Positions 1 through 5,312 of a stretch of DNA of 10,274 nt are shown piece by piece. The stretch spans positions 1-10,274 of the forward strand of contig CAAEKX010000197.1 of the NCBI GenBank assembly GCA_900756605.1, in the 5' to 3' direction. The translations under genes were made by a program, and so were the position numbers. This DNA comes from Coriobacteriia bacterium. GTDB lineage: Bacteria; Actinomycetota; Coriobacteriia; Coriobacteriales; QAMH01. The first letter of the stretch is position 1, and each line of letters begins with the position of its first letter. Below the pieces are notes generated by a model that ran no database searches, had not been told where the DNA came from, and saw only the letters and a list, made by a program, of their open reading frames with translations.

Positions 1-451
1 CCCGGCGCATGGCCTCGATATCAAGCGAGCCCTTGCGCCACCAAGCATAGCTGCGCAAGAACAGCGGCGGAACTGAGCCCGTCACGATGCGATACCGATA
101 CTCGCGACTCTTGGCATCGAAGCGAGCAGAAAACGTGGGCACATCAAAACGCACGGACTTGATGGCAATGTCATCAGGCGTGAGTGCGTTGAGCGAGATG
201 ACAAGGCGCGATGGCGCGACGCCCTCAAGCTCGGCCTCATCGAGCACGCATGACACGACTTGCCCGAGCGCATGCACACCCGCATCGGTACGCCCCGCGC
301 ACACCGTCTCGACGGGATGCCGAAAGTAGGTTGCAAGCGCCCGTTCGAGCTCGCCTTGAATCGTGACGACATGCTCGTCCTTCTGCTTGGCAAACCCCGC
401 ATATGCCGTGCCGTCATAGGCGATGGTGAGCACGAGCGATTGCTGTCGCAT
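1..451 (-). CDS. truA: tRNA pseudouridine(38-40) synthase TruA, 3' end cut by window edge
   Basis: TruA converts uridines 38-40 of the tRNA anticodon arm to pseudouridine in the cytoplasm. The frame is open from an ATG at 449-451 to the left edge, giving 150 codons and no stop, so roughly the C-terminal 40% is missing (family proteins are about 245-270 residues). Visible signatures are AYDGTAYAGF (11-20), the catalytic-loop motif AGRTDAGVHA (52-61) with the expected nucleophile Asp56, and ARFDAKSREYRYRI (109-122), a conserved substrate-binding stretch. The start is supported by AAAGGAG five bases upstream of the ATG on the minus strand. It lies downstream of ecfT, the usual neighbourhood of truA after rplQ, but is separated from it by 284 bases rich in repeats, so it may depend on read-through or on its own promoter. 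I found no convincing promoter. Confidence 0.95.
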   Translation of the reverse strand, partial: MRQQSLVLTIAYDGTAYAGFAKQKDEHVVTIQGELERALATYFRHPVETVCAGRTDAGVHALGQVVSCVLDEAELEGVAPSRLVISLNALTPDDIAIKSVRFDVPTFSARFDAKSREYRYRIVTGSVPPLFLRSYAWWRKGSLDIEAMRR

Positions 452-522
452 GACGACTCCTTTCAGATCGACAAGGCCCCGTCCGTCATTTTAGGCGATA
501 CATACATCATTCCGAGCATTGC

Positions 523-553
523 GAGAAATCCTGAGCACCGGCAGAGATTTCTC
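523..553. repeat. Stem-loop with 8-base arms in the truA-ecfT gap
   Basis: GAGAAATC (523-530) and its exact reverse complement GATTTCTC (546-553) flank a 15-base spacer. Read on the minus strand, this stem-loop directly follows the direct-repeat copy at 560-589, and together they resemble one dispersed intergenic repeat unit ending in GGAGTGGAGAAATCTC. No run of T follows on either strand, so I do not call it a terminator. It sits about 72 bases upstream of the truA start. The remaining stretch, 452-522, holds the truA ribosome-binding site and nothing else I can identify. Confidence 0.6.
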
Positions 554-559
554 CACTCC

Positions 560-589
560 GGCGCTACGCGCCTCCGGTCGAAATGACAA
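560..589. repeat. 30-base direct repeat, copy 1
   Basis: This 30-base unit is identical to 597-626, and the two copies have a 37-base period. It contains a short internal palindrome, GGCGC-TAC-GCGCC, at its left end and ends in GTCGAAATGACAA. The copy nearer truA continues on the minus strand into the GAGAAATC stem-loop, so it looks like the more complete unit. Non-coding repeats containing TGTCATTTCGACCGGAG are, from general knowledge, dispersed in many bacterial genomes; that this is one of them is inference. It encodes nothing I can support. Confidence 0.8.
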
Positions 590-596
590 CGGGGGC

Positions 597-626
597 GGCG
601 CTACGCGCCTCCGGTCGAAATGACAA
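597..626. repeat. 30-base direct repeat, copy 2
   Basis: This is an exact duplicate of 560-589, separated from it by seven bases (590-596). It lacks the GAGAAATC stem-loop that accompanies copy 1 and instead abuts the inverted-repeat element starting at 629. It looks like a tandem partial duplication of the dispersed unit, or a target-site-like remnant created when the neighbouring element arrived. The sequence alone does not separate these options. Confidence 0.8.
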
Positions 627-628
627 GT

Positions 629-723
629 GGAGGTGTCGCCGCTGTGCGATTTCCGCACGAGCAGAAAGCGCCAGTGGCGCTTTCAAGCGAGCACAGGACT
701 TTGAGCGCAGCGGCGACACCTCC
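629..723. repeat. 95-base element with terminal inverted repeats and a nested hairpin (MITE- or REP-like)
   Basis: GGAGGTGTCGCCGCT (629-643) pairs perfectly with AGCGGCGACACCTCC (709-723). The pairing extends inward to 647/705, giving 19 positions with one G-T pair. Inside lie a perfect hairpin, GAAAGCGCCA-G-TGGCGCTTTC (664-684), and a small one, GTGCG/CGCAC (644-648 with 654-658). The element begins 12 bases after the ecfT stop codon. As RNA it would fold into a long branched stem, but no U-tract follows on either strand, so a simple intrinsic terminator is unlikely. There is no ORF of note. A non-autonomous mobile element, a REP-like repeat or an RNA 3'-end structure are all possible; MITE-like is my preferred reading. 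Confidence 0.7.
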
Positions 724-735
724 GCCACCCCTCCC

Positions 736-1575
736 TTACAAGAACACGCAGAGCGCGACGATTGCAACGATGCCGATGATGAGCGTCGCGACGTCTGTCC
801 CGGAAAGCGTTGCCACATTCATGCGCGTGCGTCGTCCGCCCGCATAGCAGCGTGCATCCATGGCATCGGCAAGATCGTCGGCACGCCTGAAGAGGCGCAC
901 GAAGAGCGGAATGAACACGGGTACCCATGCCTTGAGACGCACGAAGAGATTGCCATCATCGAAGTTGGCACAACGTGCCTTCTGGGCAAGCTGAATCATC
1001 TGCGCCTCGCGCGCCGTCGTGGGGATAAAGCGCAGGGCAATCGATATCATCATCGCAATGTCATCGACCGGCACGCCAAAGCGCCTCAAGGGCCCAAAGA
1101 TGCGCAGCATCGCATCGGTGAGCTCCATCATCGATGACGTGAAGGTGAGCAGCGAGCAGATGAGCACGAGCAGCACGATGCGCAGGGCGAAGAAAAGGCC
1201 ACGTGCCAGGCCATCAAGCGTGATACCGAAACTGCCAAAGAGCACCCACTGCTGCGTGAGCCCCAAGGAACCTGCCTGGCTCAAGCCCGGCGCCGCCGCC
1301 GATCCCAAACTGATGCTGAACGCATGCACGATGATGGTGAACACCAGAATGAAGATGATGGGGATGAGGCCACGCGCCGCCTTGGTGACGGGGACATGTC
1401 CCATCATGTAGAGCATCGCCACGAACGCCGTGACGATGAGCAGCCCCAGCCAACTCTCGACGAAGAAGACGGCAATAGAAAAAACGCAGGCCAAGATAAT
1501 CTTGACCTGCGCATTCAAAGCGTGGACGGGACTCGTACCGGGAATGTAGGTGCCAAAGGCAAGCGCCTGCGCCAT
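736..1575 (-). CDS. ecfT: ECF transporter membrane (T) component EcfT
   Basis: EcfT is the shared transmembrane scaffold of energy-coupling-factor importers. It links a pair of ABC ATPases to substrate-binding S components for vitamins or metal ions. The 279-residue protein opens with GTYIPGTSPVHALNAQVKI, the family N-terminus. It has hydrophobic membrane segments near 25-42, 43-60, 70-90, 122-146 and 262-279. The cytoplasmic coupling helices near 175-250 carry both signature motifs in the form Ala-Arg-Cys (200-202 and 241-243), where many homologues have Ala-Arg-Gly. The start ATG lies 27 bases after rplQ with only a weak GGGGG upstream, suggesting read-through or coupling. No ATPase gene (ecfA1/ecfA2) lies between rplQ and ecfT or between ecfT and truA, unlike the common Firmicutes order. 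The substrate cannot be told from EcfT alone. Confidence 0.92.
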   Translation of the reverse strand: MAQALAFGTYIPGTSPVHALNAQVKIILACVFSIAVFFVESWLGLLIVTAFVAMLYMMGHVPVTKAARGLIPIIFILVFTIIVHAFSISLGSAAAPGLSQAGSLGLTQQWVLFGSFGITLDGLARGLFFALRIVLLVLICSLLTFTSSMMELTDAMLRIFGPLRRFGVPVDDIAMMISIALRFIPTTAREAQMIQLAQKARCANFDDGNLFVRLKAWVPVFIPLFVRLFRRADDLADAMDARCYAGGRRTRMNVATLSGTDVATLIIGIVAIVALCVFL

Positions 1576-1602
1576 CTTTACCCCCGATACGCACTCTGGC
1601 TG

Positions 1603-2349
1603 TTACTCAGCCTCGTGCTTCTCCGACTCCTCGACGGTCTCCTCAAAGGCAGCCTCGTCACCGGCAACGGGATTGACGTCGTCGATAAGCTCCTTCTCCT
1701 CCTCGGCGACCTCTTCCTTGATCTTCTCGATGTTCTCGGCCTCGGCCTTTGCGACCTCTGCCTCCTGCTCCTCGAGAACAGCCTCTTCGATGGAAGCCTC
1801 GTCCTCGGCCTTCTCGGCCTCGACGGCGTCCTCACGGACATCGGTCTCGGCGTCGGCGTCGATGCGATCGGCCTCGCCCTCGGCGAACTCGTCGATGTCG
1901 TCCTTCTTGTCCTCGGGCTTCGCGGCCTTCTTGGCCGCGGACTTCTTGCCCTTGGCAGGCTTGTCGTCGGCCCTGGCCTTCGGGGTCACGGCCTCCTCGA
2001 CGAGCTCGAGAATCGCCATGGGGGCATTGTCGCCCTTGCGCGGACCAAGCTTCAGGATGCGGGTGTAGCCACCGTTGCGGTCGGCCCACATGCCCTGCTC
2101 GGCCTTCTCGAAGACCTCGCGGACGAGCTCCTTGTCGCCCAGGGCGGCGATGGCCAGACGACGGGAATGCAGGTCGCCCTTCTTGGCCCAGGTGATGATG
2201 CGATCGATGGTGCCGCGGACTTCCTTGGCACGCGTGACCGTGGTCTTGATGCGGTCGTTGGTGAACAACGCGACCGCAAGGTTCTTCTTCATGGCCTTGG
2301 TATGGCTGGCGTCGGTGCCCAGCTTGCGGCCCTTCTTGTAATGCCTCAT
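1603..2349 (-). CDS. rplQ: 50S ribosomal protein L17 with long charged C-terminal extension
   Basis: L17 is a large-subunit protein near the peptide exit region. Residues 1-118 are the conserved domain: MRHYKKGRKLGTDASHTKAM at the start, TVTRAKEVR (37-45), then GGYTRILKLGPRKGDNAPMA (93-112). The protein is 248 residues, about twice the usual 115-130. The extra part has two zones: a Lys/Ala-rich linker (124-149, 11 basic of 26) and an acidic Glu/Ala-rich tail (150-248, 44 Asp/Glu of 99) with a likely charged helix or coiled coil near 175-222. Extended L17 proteins are known in Actinomycetota; the acidic strength here is striking. The tail is in frame with no break and uses similar GC-rich codons, so I read it as genuine. 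GTAGGAGA lies upstream of the ATG, 15 bases after rpoA. Confidence 0.97.
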   Translation of the reverse strand: MRHYKKGRKLGTDASHTKAMKKNLAVALFTNDRIKTTVTRAKEVRGTIDRIITWAKKGDLHSRRLAIAALGDKELVREVFEKAEQGMWADRNGGYTRILKLGPRKGDNAPMAILELVEEAVTPKARADDKPAKGKKSAAKKAAKPEDKKDDIDEFAEGEADRIDADAETDVREDAVEAEKAEDEASIEEAVLEEQEAEVAKAEAENIEKIKEEVAEEEKELIDDVNPVAGDEAAFEETVEESEKHEAE

Positions 2350-2364
2350 TGAATCTCCTACGTA

Positions 2365-3306
2365 CTAAAGCTTCAAGCTGAGGTCCATCGACTGAAGCTT
2401 GTCCTTAACCTCTTCGATGGACTTGGCGCCGAAGTTGCGGATGTTGAGCAGGTCGTTCTCGGAATACTCGACCAGCTGACGCACCGAGTGGATGCCGGCG
2501 CGCTTCAGGCAGTTGTACGAGCGAACCGACAGATCGAGATCCTCGATCTGCTTCTCGAGCTCGGTGTTCTTGCTCGGGCCCTCGGGGGCGAAGATGCTCG
2601 TCACCTCGACCTCCTCGTTGCTCTCGTCGAGCGACAGGAAGGCCATCATGTGCTGGTTGATGATGTTGGCGGACTGGCAGACAGCATCGACGGGGCTGAT
2701 GGCGCCGTTGGTCTCGACCTCGAGAATGAGCTTGTCGTAGTCGGTGCGCTGTGCGACACGGGTATCCGTGACGTCCATGGTGCAACGACGAATCGGCGAG
2801 AACAGCGAGTCGACGTGGATGATGCCGATGGGATCCTCCGGACGCTTGTTGCGCTCGGCAGGGACATAGCCGCGGCCAACGCCAATGCGGACCGACATCT
2901 CGAGTTGCGCGCCCTCGGAGAGCGTCGCGATGACGTGATCCGGATTGATGAGCTGGAACTCGGTGGGAACTTCCAGATCGGCGCCCGTGACCACGCAGGG
3001 ACCCTGCGCGGAAAGCGTGGCGGTAGCCTCCTCGCCACCGGCAAAGGGGGCGAAGACCAGGCCTTTGATATTCAAAACAATGTCGGTGACATCCTCGACA
3101 ACGCCGGGAGCAGACGTGAACTCGTGCTGCACGCCCTCGATCTTGATGGCGGTTGCCGCAGCGCCGTCCAGGGAGGACAGCAGGACGCGACGCATACCAT
3201 TGCCGAGCGTCTGGCCGTAGCCACGCTCGAGCGGCTCCATGACGAACCGCGCAATGTTGTCATCGACTTGCTCGACGGTGATATTGGGCTTCATGAACTC
3301 AGTCAT
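2365..3306 (-). CDS. rpoA: DNA-directed RNA polymerase subunit alpha
   Basis: The alpha dimer nucleates assembly of RNA polymerase, and its C-terminal domain contacts UP elements and activators. The protein is 313 residues, normal for the family. The N-terminal dimerisation domain (about 1-235) includes EPLERGYGQTLGNGMRRVLL (24-43) and the VGRGYVPAERNK segment (143-154). A linker near 236-252 leads to the C-terminal helix-hairpin domain (253-313). There VRSYNCLK (261-268) supplies Arg262, Asn265 and Cys266, matching the E. coli DNA-contact residues Arg265, Asn268 and Cys269. The first Met (3306) is preferred over Met5 because a perfect AGGAGG lies seven bases upstream. It follows rpsD by 45 bases and precedes rplQ by 15, the standard alpha-operon arrangement. 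Confidence 0.98.
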   Translation of the reverse strand: MTEFMKPNITVEQVDDNIARFVMEPLERGYGQTLGNGMRRVLLSSLDGAAATAIKIEGVQHEFTSAPGVVEDVTDIVLNIKGLVFAPFAGGEEATATLSAQGPCVVTGADLEVPTEFQLINPDHVIATLSEGAQLEMSVRIGVGRGYVPAERNKRPEDPIGIIHVDSLFSPIRRCTMDVTDTRVAQRTDYDKLILEVETNGAISPVDAVCQSANIINQHMMAFLSLDESNEEVEVTSIFAPEGPSKNTELEKQIEDLDLSVRSYNCLKRAGIHSVRQLVEYSENDLLNIRNFGAKSIEEVKDKLQSMDLSLKL

Positions 3307-3351
3307 TAAGTAGCCTCCTCGAGACTTTAATCGGATAGGACAGGGTAAGAA

Positions 3352-3945
3352 TTACTTCGAGTAGAGCTCGACGATGAGCTGCTCCTGGATATCCAAGTCG
3401 ATTTGGTCTCGTGTCGGCAGCGAGATGACGTTGCCCTGCAGCTTCTCGATGTCAACCTCGAGCCAGGCGGGAACCTGAACGCGCTCGTTGGAGATGAGGG
3501 CGCTCTTGATCACGAGAAGCTCCTTGGCCGCCGGGGCGATTGCCACGAGATCGCCAGGGCTCACGCGATACGACGGGATGTCGACGCGCTTGCCGTTAAC
3601 CGTGATGTGACCATGCGTGACCGTCTGACGGGCCTCCTTGCGCGTACGCGCAAAACCCAGGCGGAACACGACGTTGTCGAGACGGGACTCGAGAATCCTC
3701 ATGAGGTTCTCGCCCGTAACGCCCTGCATGCGGCGGGCCTTGTGGAAGTAGCCGCGGAATTGCTTCTCGAGTACACCGTAGATGAACTTGGCCTTCTGCT
3801 TCTCGCGAAGCTGGCGGCCGTACTCGCTCTCCTGACGACGGCGCTGCTTGGGCTGCTTCTTGGATTCCTTGGTATAGCCCAGAACGATGGGATCGATGCC
3901 AAGCTGGCGGCAGCGCTTCAGAACCGGGGTCCTGTTAATTGCCAT
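3352..3945 (-). CDS. rpsD: 30S ribosomal protein S4
   Basis: S4 is a primary 16S rRNA binder that starts assembly of the 30S body; in E. coli it also represses its own operon. The 197-residue protein has the N-terminal S4 region (1-85) and an S4 RNA-binding domain near 88-150 (SRLDNVVFRLGFARTRKEAR, then GHITVNGKRVDIPSYRV). It has a single cysteine (Cys12), so it is the zinc-free form. It ends in the usual YSK. AGAAAGG lies nine bases upstream of the ATG, and the rpsK stop is 19 bases upstream. Placement between rpsK and rpoA matches Actinomycetota and Proteobacteria rather than Bacillus, where rpsD is elsewhere. Confidence 0.98.
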   Translation of the reverse strand: MAINRTPVLKRCRQLGIDPIVLGYTKESKKQPKQRRRQESEYGRQLREKQKAKFIYGVLEKQFRGYFHKARRMQGVTGENLMRILESRLDNVVFRLGFARTRKEARQTVTHGHITVNGKRVDIPSYRVSPGDLVAIAPAAKELLVIKSALISNERVQVPAWLEVDIEKLQGNVISLPTRDQIDLDIQEQLIVELYSK

Positions 3946-3964
3946 GACGTATTACCTTTCTAAG

Positions 3965-4363
3965 CTAGACGCGACGACGCTTGACCTGACGGCAACCGTT
4001 GTGCGGAATGGGCGTGCAGTCCTGGATGCTCGCAACTTCCAGACCAGCTGCCTGGAGCGAGCGGATGGCGGTCTCGCGGCCGGAGCCGGGACCCTTCACG
4101 AACACGGAAACCTTCTTGAGGCCGTGCTCCATGGCCATCTTGGCGGCCTTCTCGGCAGCCATCTGCGCCGCGAACGGCGTGGACTTGCGGGAACCCTTGA
4201 ATCCAACCGTGCCAGCGGACTGCCAGGAAATGACGTTGCCACGGGTATCGGTAATGGAAACGATCGTATTGTTGAACGTGCTCTTGATGTGAGCCTGACC
4301 GACCGTGATGTTCTTACGGTCTGCGCGACGGACGCGGGTCGTGTTCTGTTGCTTCTTAGCCAT
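3965..4363 (-). CDS. rpsK: 30S ribosomal protein S11
   Basis: S11 sits on the 30S platform, contacting 16S rRNA and S7 near the E site. The 132-residue product matches the family along its length: HIKSTFNNTIVSITDTRGNV (25-44), SAGTVGFKGSRKSTPFAAQ (49-67), VKGPGSGRETAIRSLQAAGL (89-108), and the conserved end TPIPHNGCRQVKRRRV (117-132). The N-terminal 17 residues are basic and variable, as is normal. GAGAGGA stands just upstream of the ATG, 13 bases after the rpsM stop, so it is almost certainly co-transcribed and coupled with rpsM. Confidence 0.98.
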   Translation of the reverse strand: MAKKQQNTTRVRRADRKNITVGQAHIKSTFNNTIVSITDTRGNVISWQSAGTVGFKGSRKSTPFAAQMAAEKAAKMAMEHGLKKVSVFVKGPGSGRETAIRSLQAAGLEVASIQDCTPIPHNGCRQVKRRRV

Positions 4364-4376
4364 GTTGTCCTCTCAC

Positions 4377-4748
4377 CTAGCCCCTCTTCTTAGCGCCGAT
4401 CTGGCGACGCGGGCCCTTGCGGGTACGAGCGTTGGTGTGAGTACGCTGACCACGAACAGGCAGGCCACGACGATGGCGCAGGCCGCGATAGCAGCCAATC
4501 TCCATCAGTCGCTTGATGTTCTGCGACGTCTCGCGACGCAGGTCACCTTCGACCGTGTAGTTCGCATCGATATTGTCACGAAGCTTGACGACCTCTTCTT
4601 CGGTGAGGTCGCGCACGCGCGTGTCAGGATTAACGCCGGTCTCCTCGCAAATCTTCTTTGCGCGGGTCAGACCGATACCATAAATGTAAGTCAGACCAAT
4701 CTCCACGCGCTTGTCGCGCGGAAGGTCGACACCGAGTATACGAGCCAA
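4377..4748 (-). CDS. rpsM: 30S ribosomal protein S13 (TTG start)
   Basis: S13 lies in the 30S head, contacts the P-site tRNA and forms bridges to the 50S subunit. The 123-residue product has the family N-terminus MARILGVDLPRDKRVEIGLT, the helix-two-turn-helix region around YGIGLTRAKKICEETG (23-38), and the basic C-terminus RGLRHRRGLPVRGQRTHTNA (88-107) ending GAKKRG. The only start fitting the family is TTG at 4746-4748. The upstream in-frame codons contain no ATG or GTG, and GAGGGGGAG lies five bases before the TTG, immediately after the rpmJ stop. A rare start codon on such a highly expressed gene suggests coupling to rpmJ translation. Confidence 0.96.
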   Translation of the reverse strand: MARILGVDLPRDKRVEIGLTYIYGIGLTRAKKICEETGVNPDTRVRDLTEEEVVKLRDNIDANYTVEGDLRRETSQNIKRLMEIGCYRGLRHRRGLPVRGQRTHTNARTRKGPRRQIGAKKRG

Positions 4749-4753
4749 TGTCG

Positions 4754-4762
4754 CTCCCCCTC
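4754..4762 (-). promoter_or_regulatory. Ribosome-binding site that fixes the TTG start of rpsM
   Basis: Minus-strand GAGGGGGAG occupies 4762-4754, starting directly after the rpmJ TAA (4763-4765). A five-base spacer separates it from the TTG at 4748. Its position and the absence of any alternative in-frame start make TTG the initiation codon. Confidence 0.8.
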
Positions 4763-4876
4763 TTAGCCTTGACGCTGCTTATGGCGCGGGTTCTCGCAAA
4801 TCACGAACACCTTGCCATGACGCCTGATGATCTTGCACTTATCGCACATCTTCTTTACTGAAGGACGTACTTTCAT
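4763..4876 (-). CDS. rpmJ: 50S ribosomal protein L36 (zinc-binding form)
   Basis: L36 is the smallest 50S protein and stabilises 23S rRNA near the peptidyl-transferase base. The gene encodes 37 residues, beginning MKVRPSVKKMCDKCK and ending NPRHKQRQG, the family's normal length. Zinc ligands are Cys11, Cys14, Cys27 and His32, so it is the C+ paralogue that needs zinc. TAAGGA lies just upstream of the ATG. It follows infA after a 128-base gap and precedes rpsM by 14 bases, as in many Gram-positive clusters. Because zinc-independent L36 paralogues often replace this form under zinc limitation, a second copy may exist elsewhere; that is inference. Confidence 0.97.
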   Translation of the reverse strand: MKVRPSVKKMCDKCKIIRRHGKVFVICENPRHKQRQG

Positions 4877-4895
4877 GATGTCCTTACCTTTCCGA

Positions 4896-4909
4896 AAGTG
4901 TTTACACTT
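4896..4909. repeat. Short palindrome before rpmJ
   Basis: AAGTGT-TT-ACACTT is a perfect 14-base palindrome lying 20 bases upstream of the rpmJ start codon. It could be an operator-like dyad or simply the foot of a weak hairpin. No factor can be named from the sequence, and a match this short could be chance. Confidence 0.35.
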
Positions 4910-4962
4910 CGTTTTTATCGTTACGCCCAGCCGCAGGCGGTAATTTTCTTGCTCAGACGACA

Positions 4963-4980
4963 GGGGTGCCCAGGCACCCC
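4963..4980. promoter_or_regulatory. GC-rich hairpin between infA and rpmJ
   Basis: GGGGTGCC (4963-4970) and GGCACCCC (4973-4980) are exact reverse complements. In RNA this gives a seven-base-pair stem with a four-base loop. On the transcribed (minus) sequence it is followed by TGTCGTCT, not a U-tract, so it is a poor intrinsic terminator. With the hairpin at 4985-5002 it fills the start of the 128-base gap separating the spc-type genes from the alpha group. It may be an mRNA processing or stability element, or part of a leader that regulates the alpha genes. Structure is seen; function is inference. Confidence 0.6.
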
Positions 4981-4984
4981 ACGC

Positions 4985-5002
4985 ATTGCGGTATGCCGCA
5001 AT
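4985..5002. promoter_or_regulatory. Hairpin directly after the infA stop codon
   Basis: ATTGCGG (4985-4991) pairs with CCGCAAT (4996-5002) around a four-base loop, two bases past the infA stop on the minus strand. There is no U-tract. It stands in tandem with the stronger hairpin at 4963-4980 and may protect the infA 3' end or form part of the same intergenic RNA structure. Confidence 0.55.
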
Positions 5003-5004
5003 CC

Positions 5005-5223
5005 TTACTTATAGCGATAGGTGATCCTGCCACGGTCGAGGTCGTACGGCGAAAGCTCCACCGTCACCTTGTCACCCGGAAGGATCTTGATGTAATGCAT
5101 GCGCATCTTGCCTGAGATATGGGCCAGAACCTGATGGCCATTCTCAAGCTCGACTTTGAACATCGCGTTGGGGAGCGGCTCGATGACCTTTCCCTCTAGT
5201 TCAATGGCATCCTCTTTGCTCAC
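5005..5223 (-). CDS. infA: Translation initiation factor IF-1 (GTG start)
   Basis: IF-1 is a small OB-fold protein that blocks the ribosomal A site during initiation. From the GTG at 5221-5223 the product is 72 residues, exactly the family length. It begins VSKEDAIELEGKVIEPLPNA and carries MFKVELENGHQVLAHISGKM (21-40) and LPGDKVTVELSPYDLDRGRI (48-67). An ATG at 5268 would add 15 residues (MFHYVCRDSNGRVVF) that no family member needs. The extension overlaps a good Shine-Dalgarno sequence, GGGAGAG, eight bases before the GTG, so the GTG start is clearly better. The map stop is 89 bases upstream; I see no clear promoter or terminator in that gap. Confidence 0.96.
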   Translation of the reverse strand: MSKEDAIELEGKVIEPLPNAMFKVELENGHQVLAHISGKMRMHYIKILPGDKVTVELSPYDLDRGRITYRYK

Positions 5224-5231
5224 GAATACAA

Positions 5232-5238
5232 CTCTCCC
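5232..5238 (-). promoter_or_regulatory. Ribosome-binding site that fixes the GTG start of infA
   Basis: Minus-strand GGGAGAG (5238-5232) stands eight bases upstream of the GTG at 5223, which is ideal spacing. It falls inside the reading frame of the longer ATG-initiated alternative, arguing that the longer form is an annotation artefact. Confidence 0.82.
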
Positions 5239-5312
5239 ATTTGAATCACGGCAAACGTAATGAAACATACTACTTCAAACGAAGCGGCAATTCCAGATTT
5301 TTTTGCGAACGT

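Noticed and set aside
478..520. Promoter for truA (minus-strand TAAAAT as a -10)
   Set aside because: The TAAAAT hexamer is plausible, but no -35-like hexamer stands 16-18 bases upstream, so I do not list it as a feature.
629..723. Intrinsic terminator for the ecfT end of the cluster
   Set aside because: The stem is long, but no U-tract follows it on the minus strand, so I describe it as a repeat or structured element instead.
523..723. CRISPR array
   Set aside because: Only two direct repeat copies with a seven-base separation, no 25-45 base unique spacers and no cas genes in the window.
583..1137. 184-codon plus-strand ORF across the repeat island and ecfT
   Set aside because: It starts inside the direct repeats and then runs antisense to ecfT. 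Low-complexity Arg/His/Ala composition and no supporting signals.
1603..1978. Frameshift or gene fusion creating the L17 tail
   Set aside because: The frame and codon style continue smoothly from the L17 domain to the stop. Extended, charged L17 tails are known in Actinomycetota, so a natural extension is more likely.
1324..2352. 342-codon plus-strand ORF opposite rplQ and ecfT
   Set aside because: It is Leu/Gly-rich and lies wholly antisense to rplQ and the 5' part of ecfT. GC-rich codons ending in C or G in the real genes leave the opposite frame open. No recognisable domain or ribosome-binding context.
2488..3309. 273-codon plus-strand ORF opposite rpoA
   Set aside because: Entirely antisense to rpoA, composition dominated by Asp/Arg/Gly/Leu as expected from mirrored codons, and no family resemblance.
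5224..5312. Promoter or terminator in the map-infA gap
   Set aside because: TTGCCG and TAGTAT-like hexamers occur on the minus strand but at a spacing of 12 bases, too short. The T-run at 5298-5304 is on the wrong strand for a terminator of these genes.
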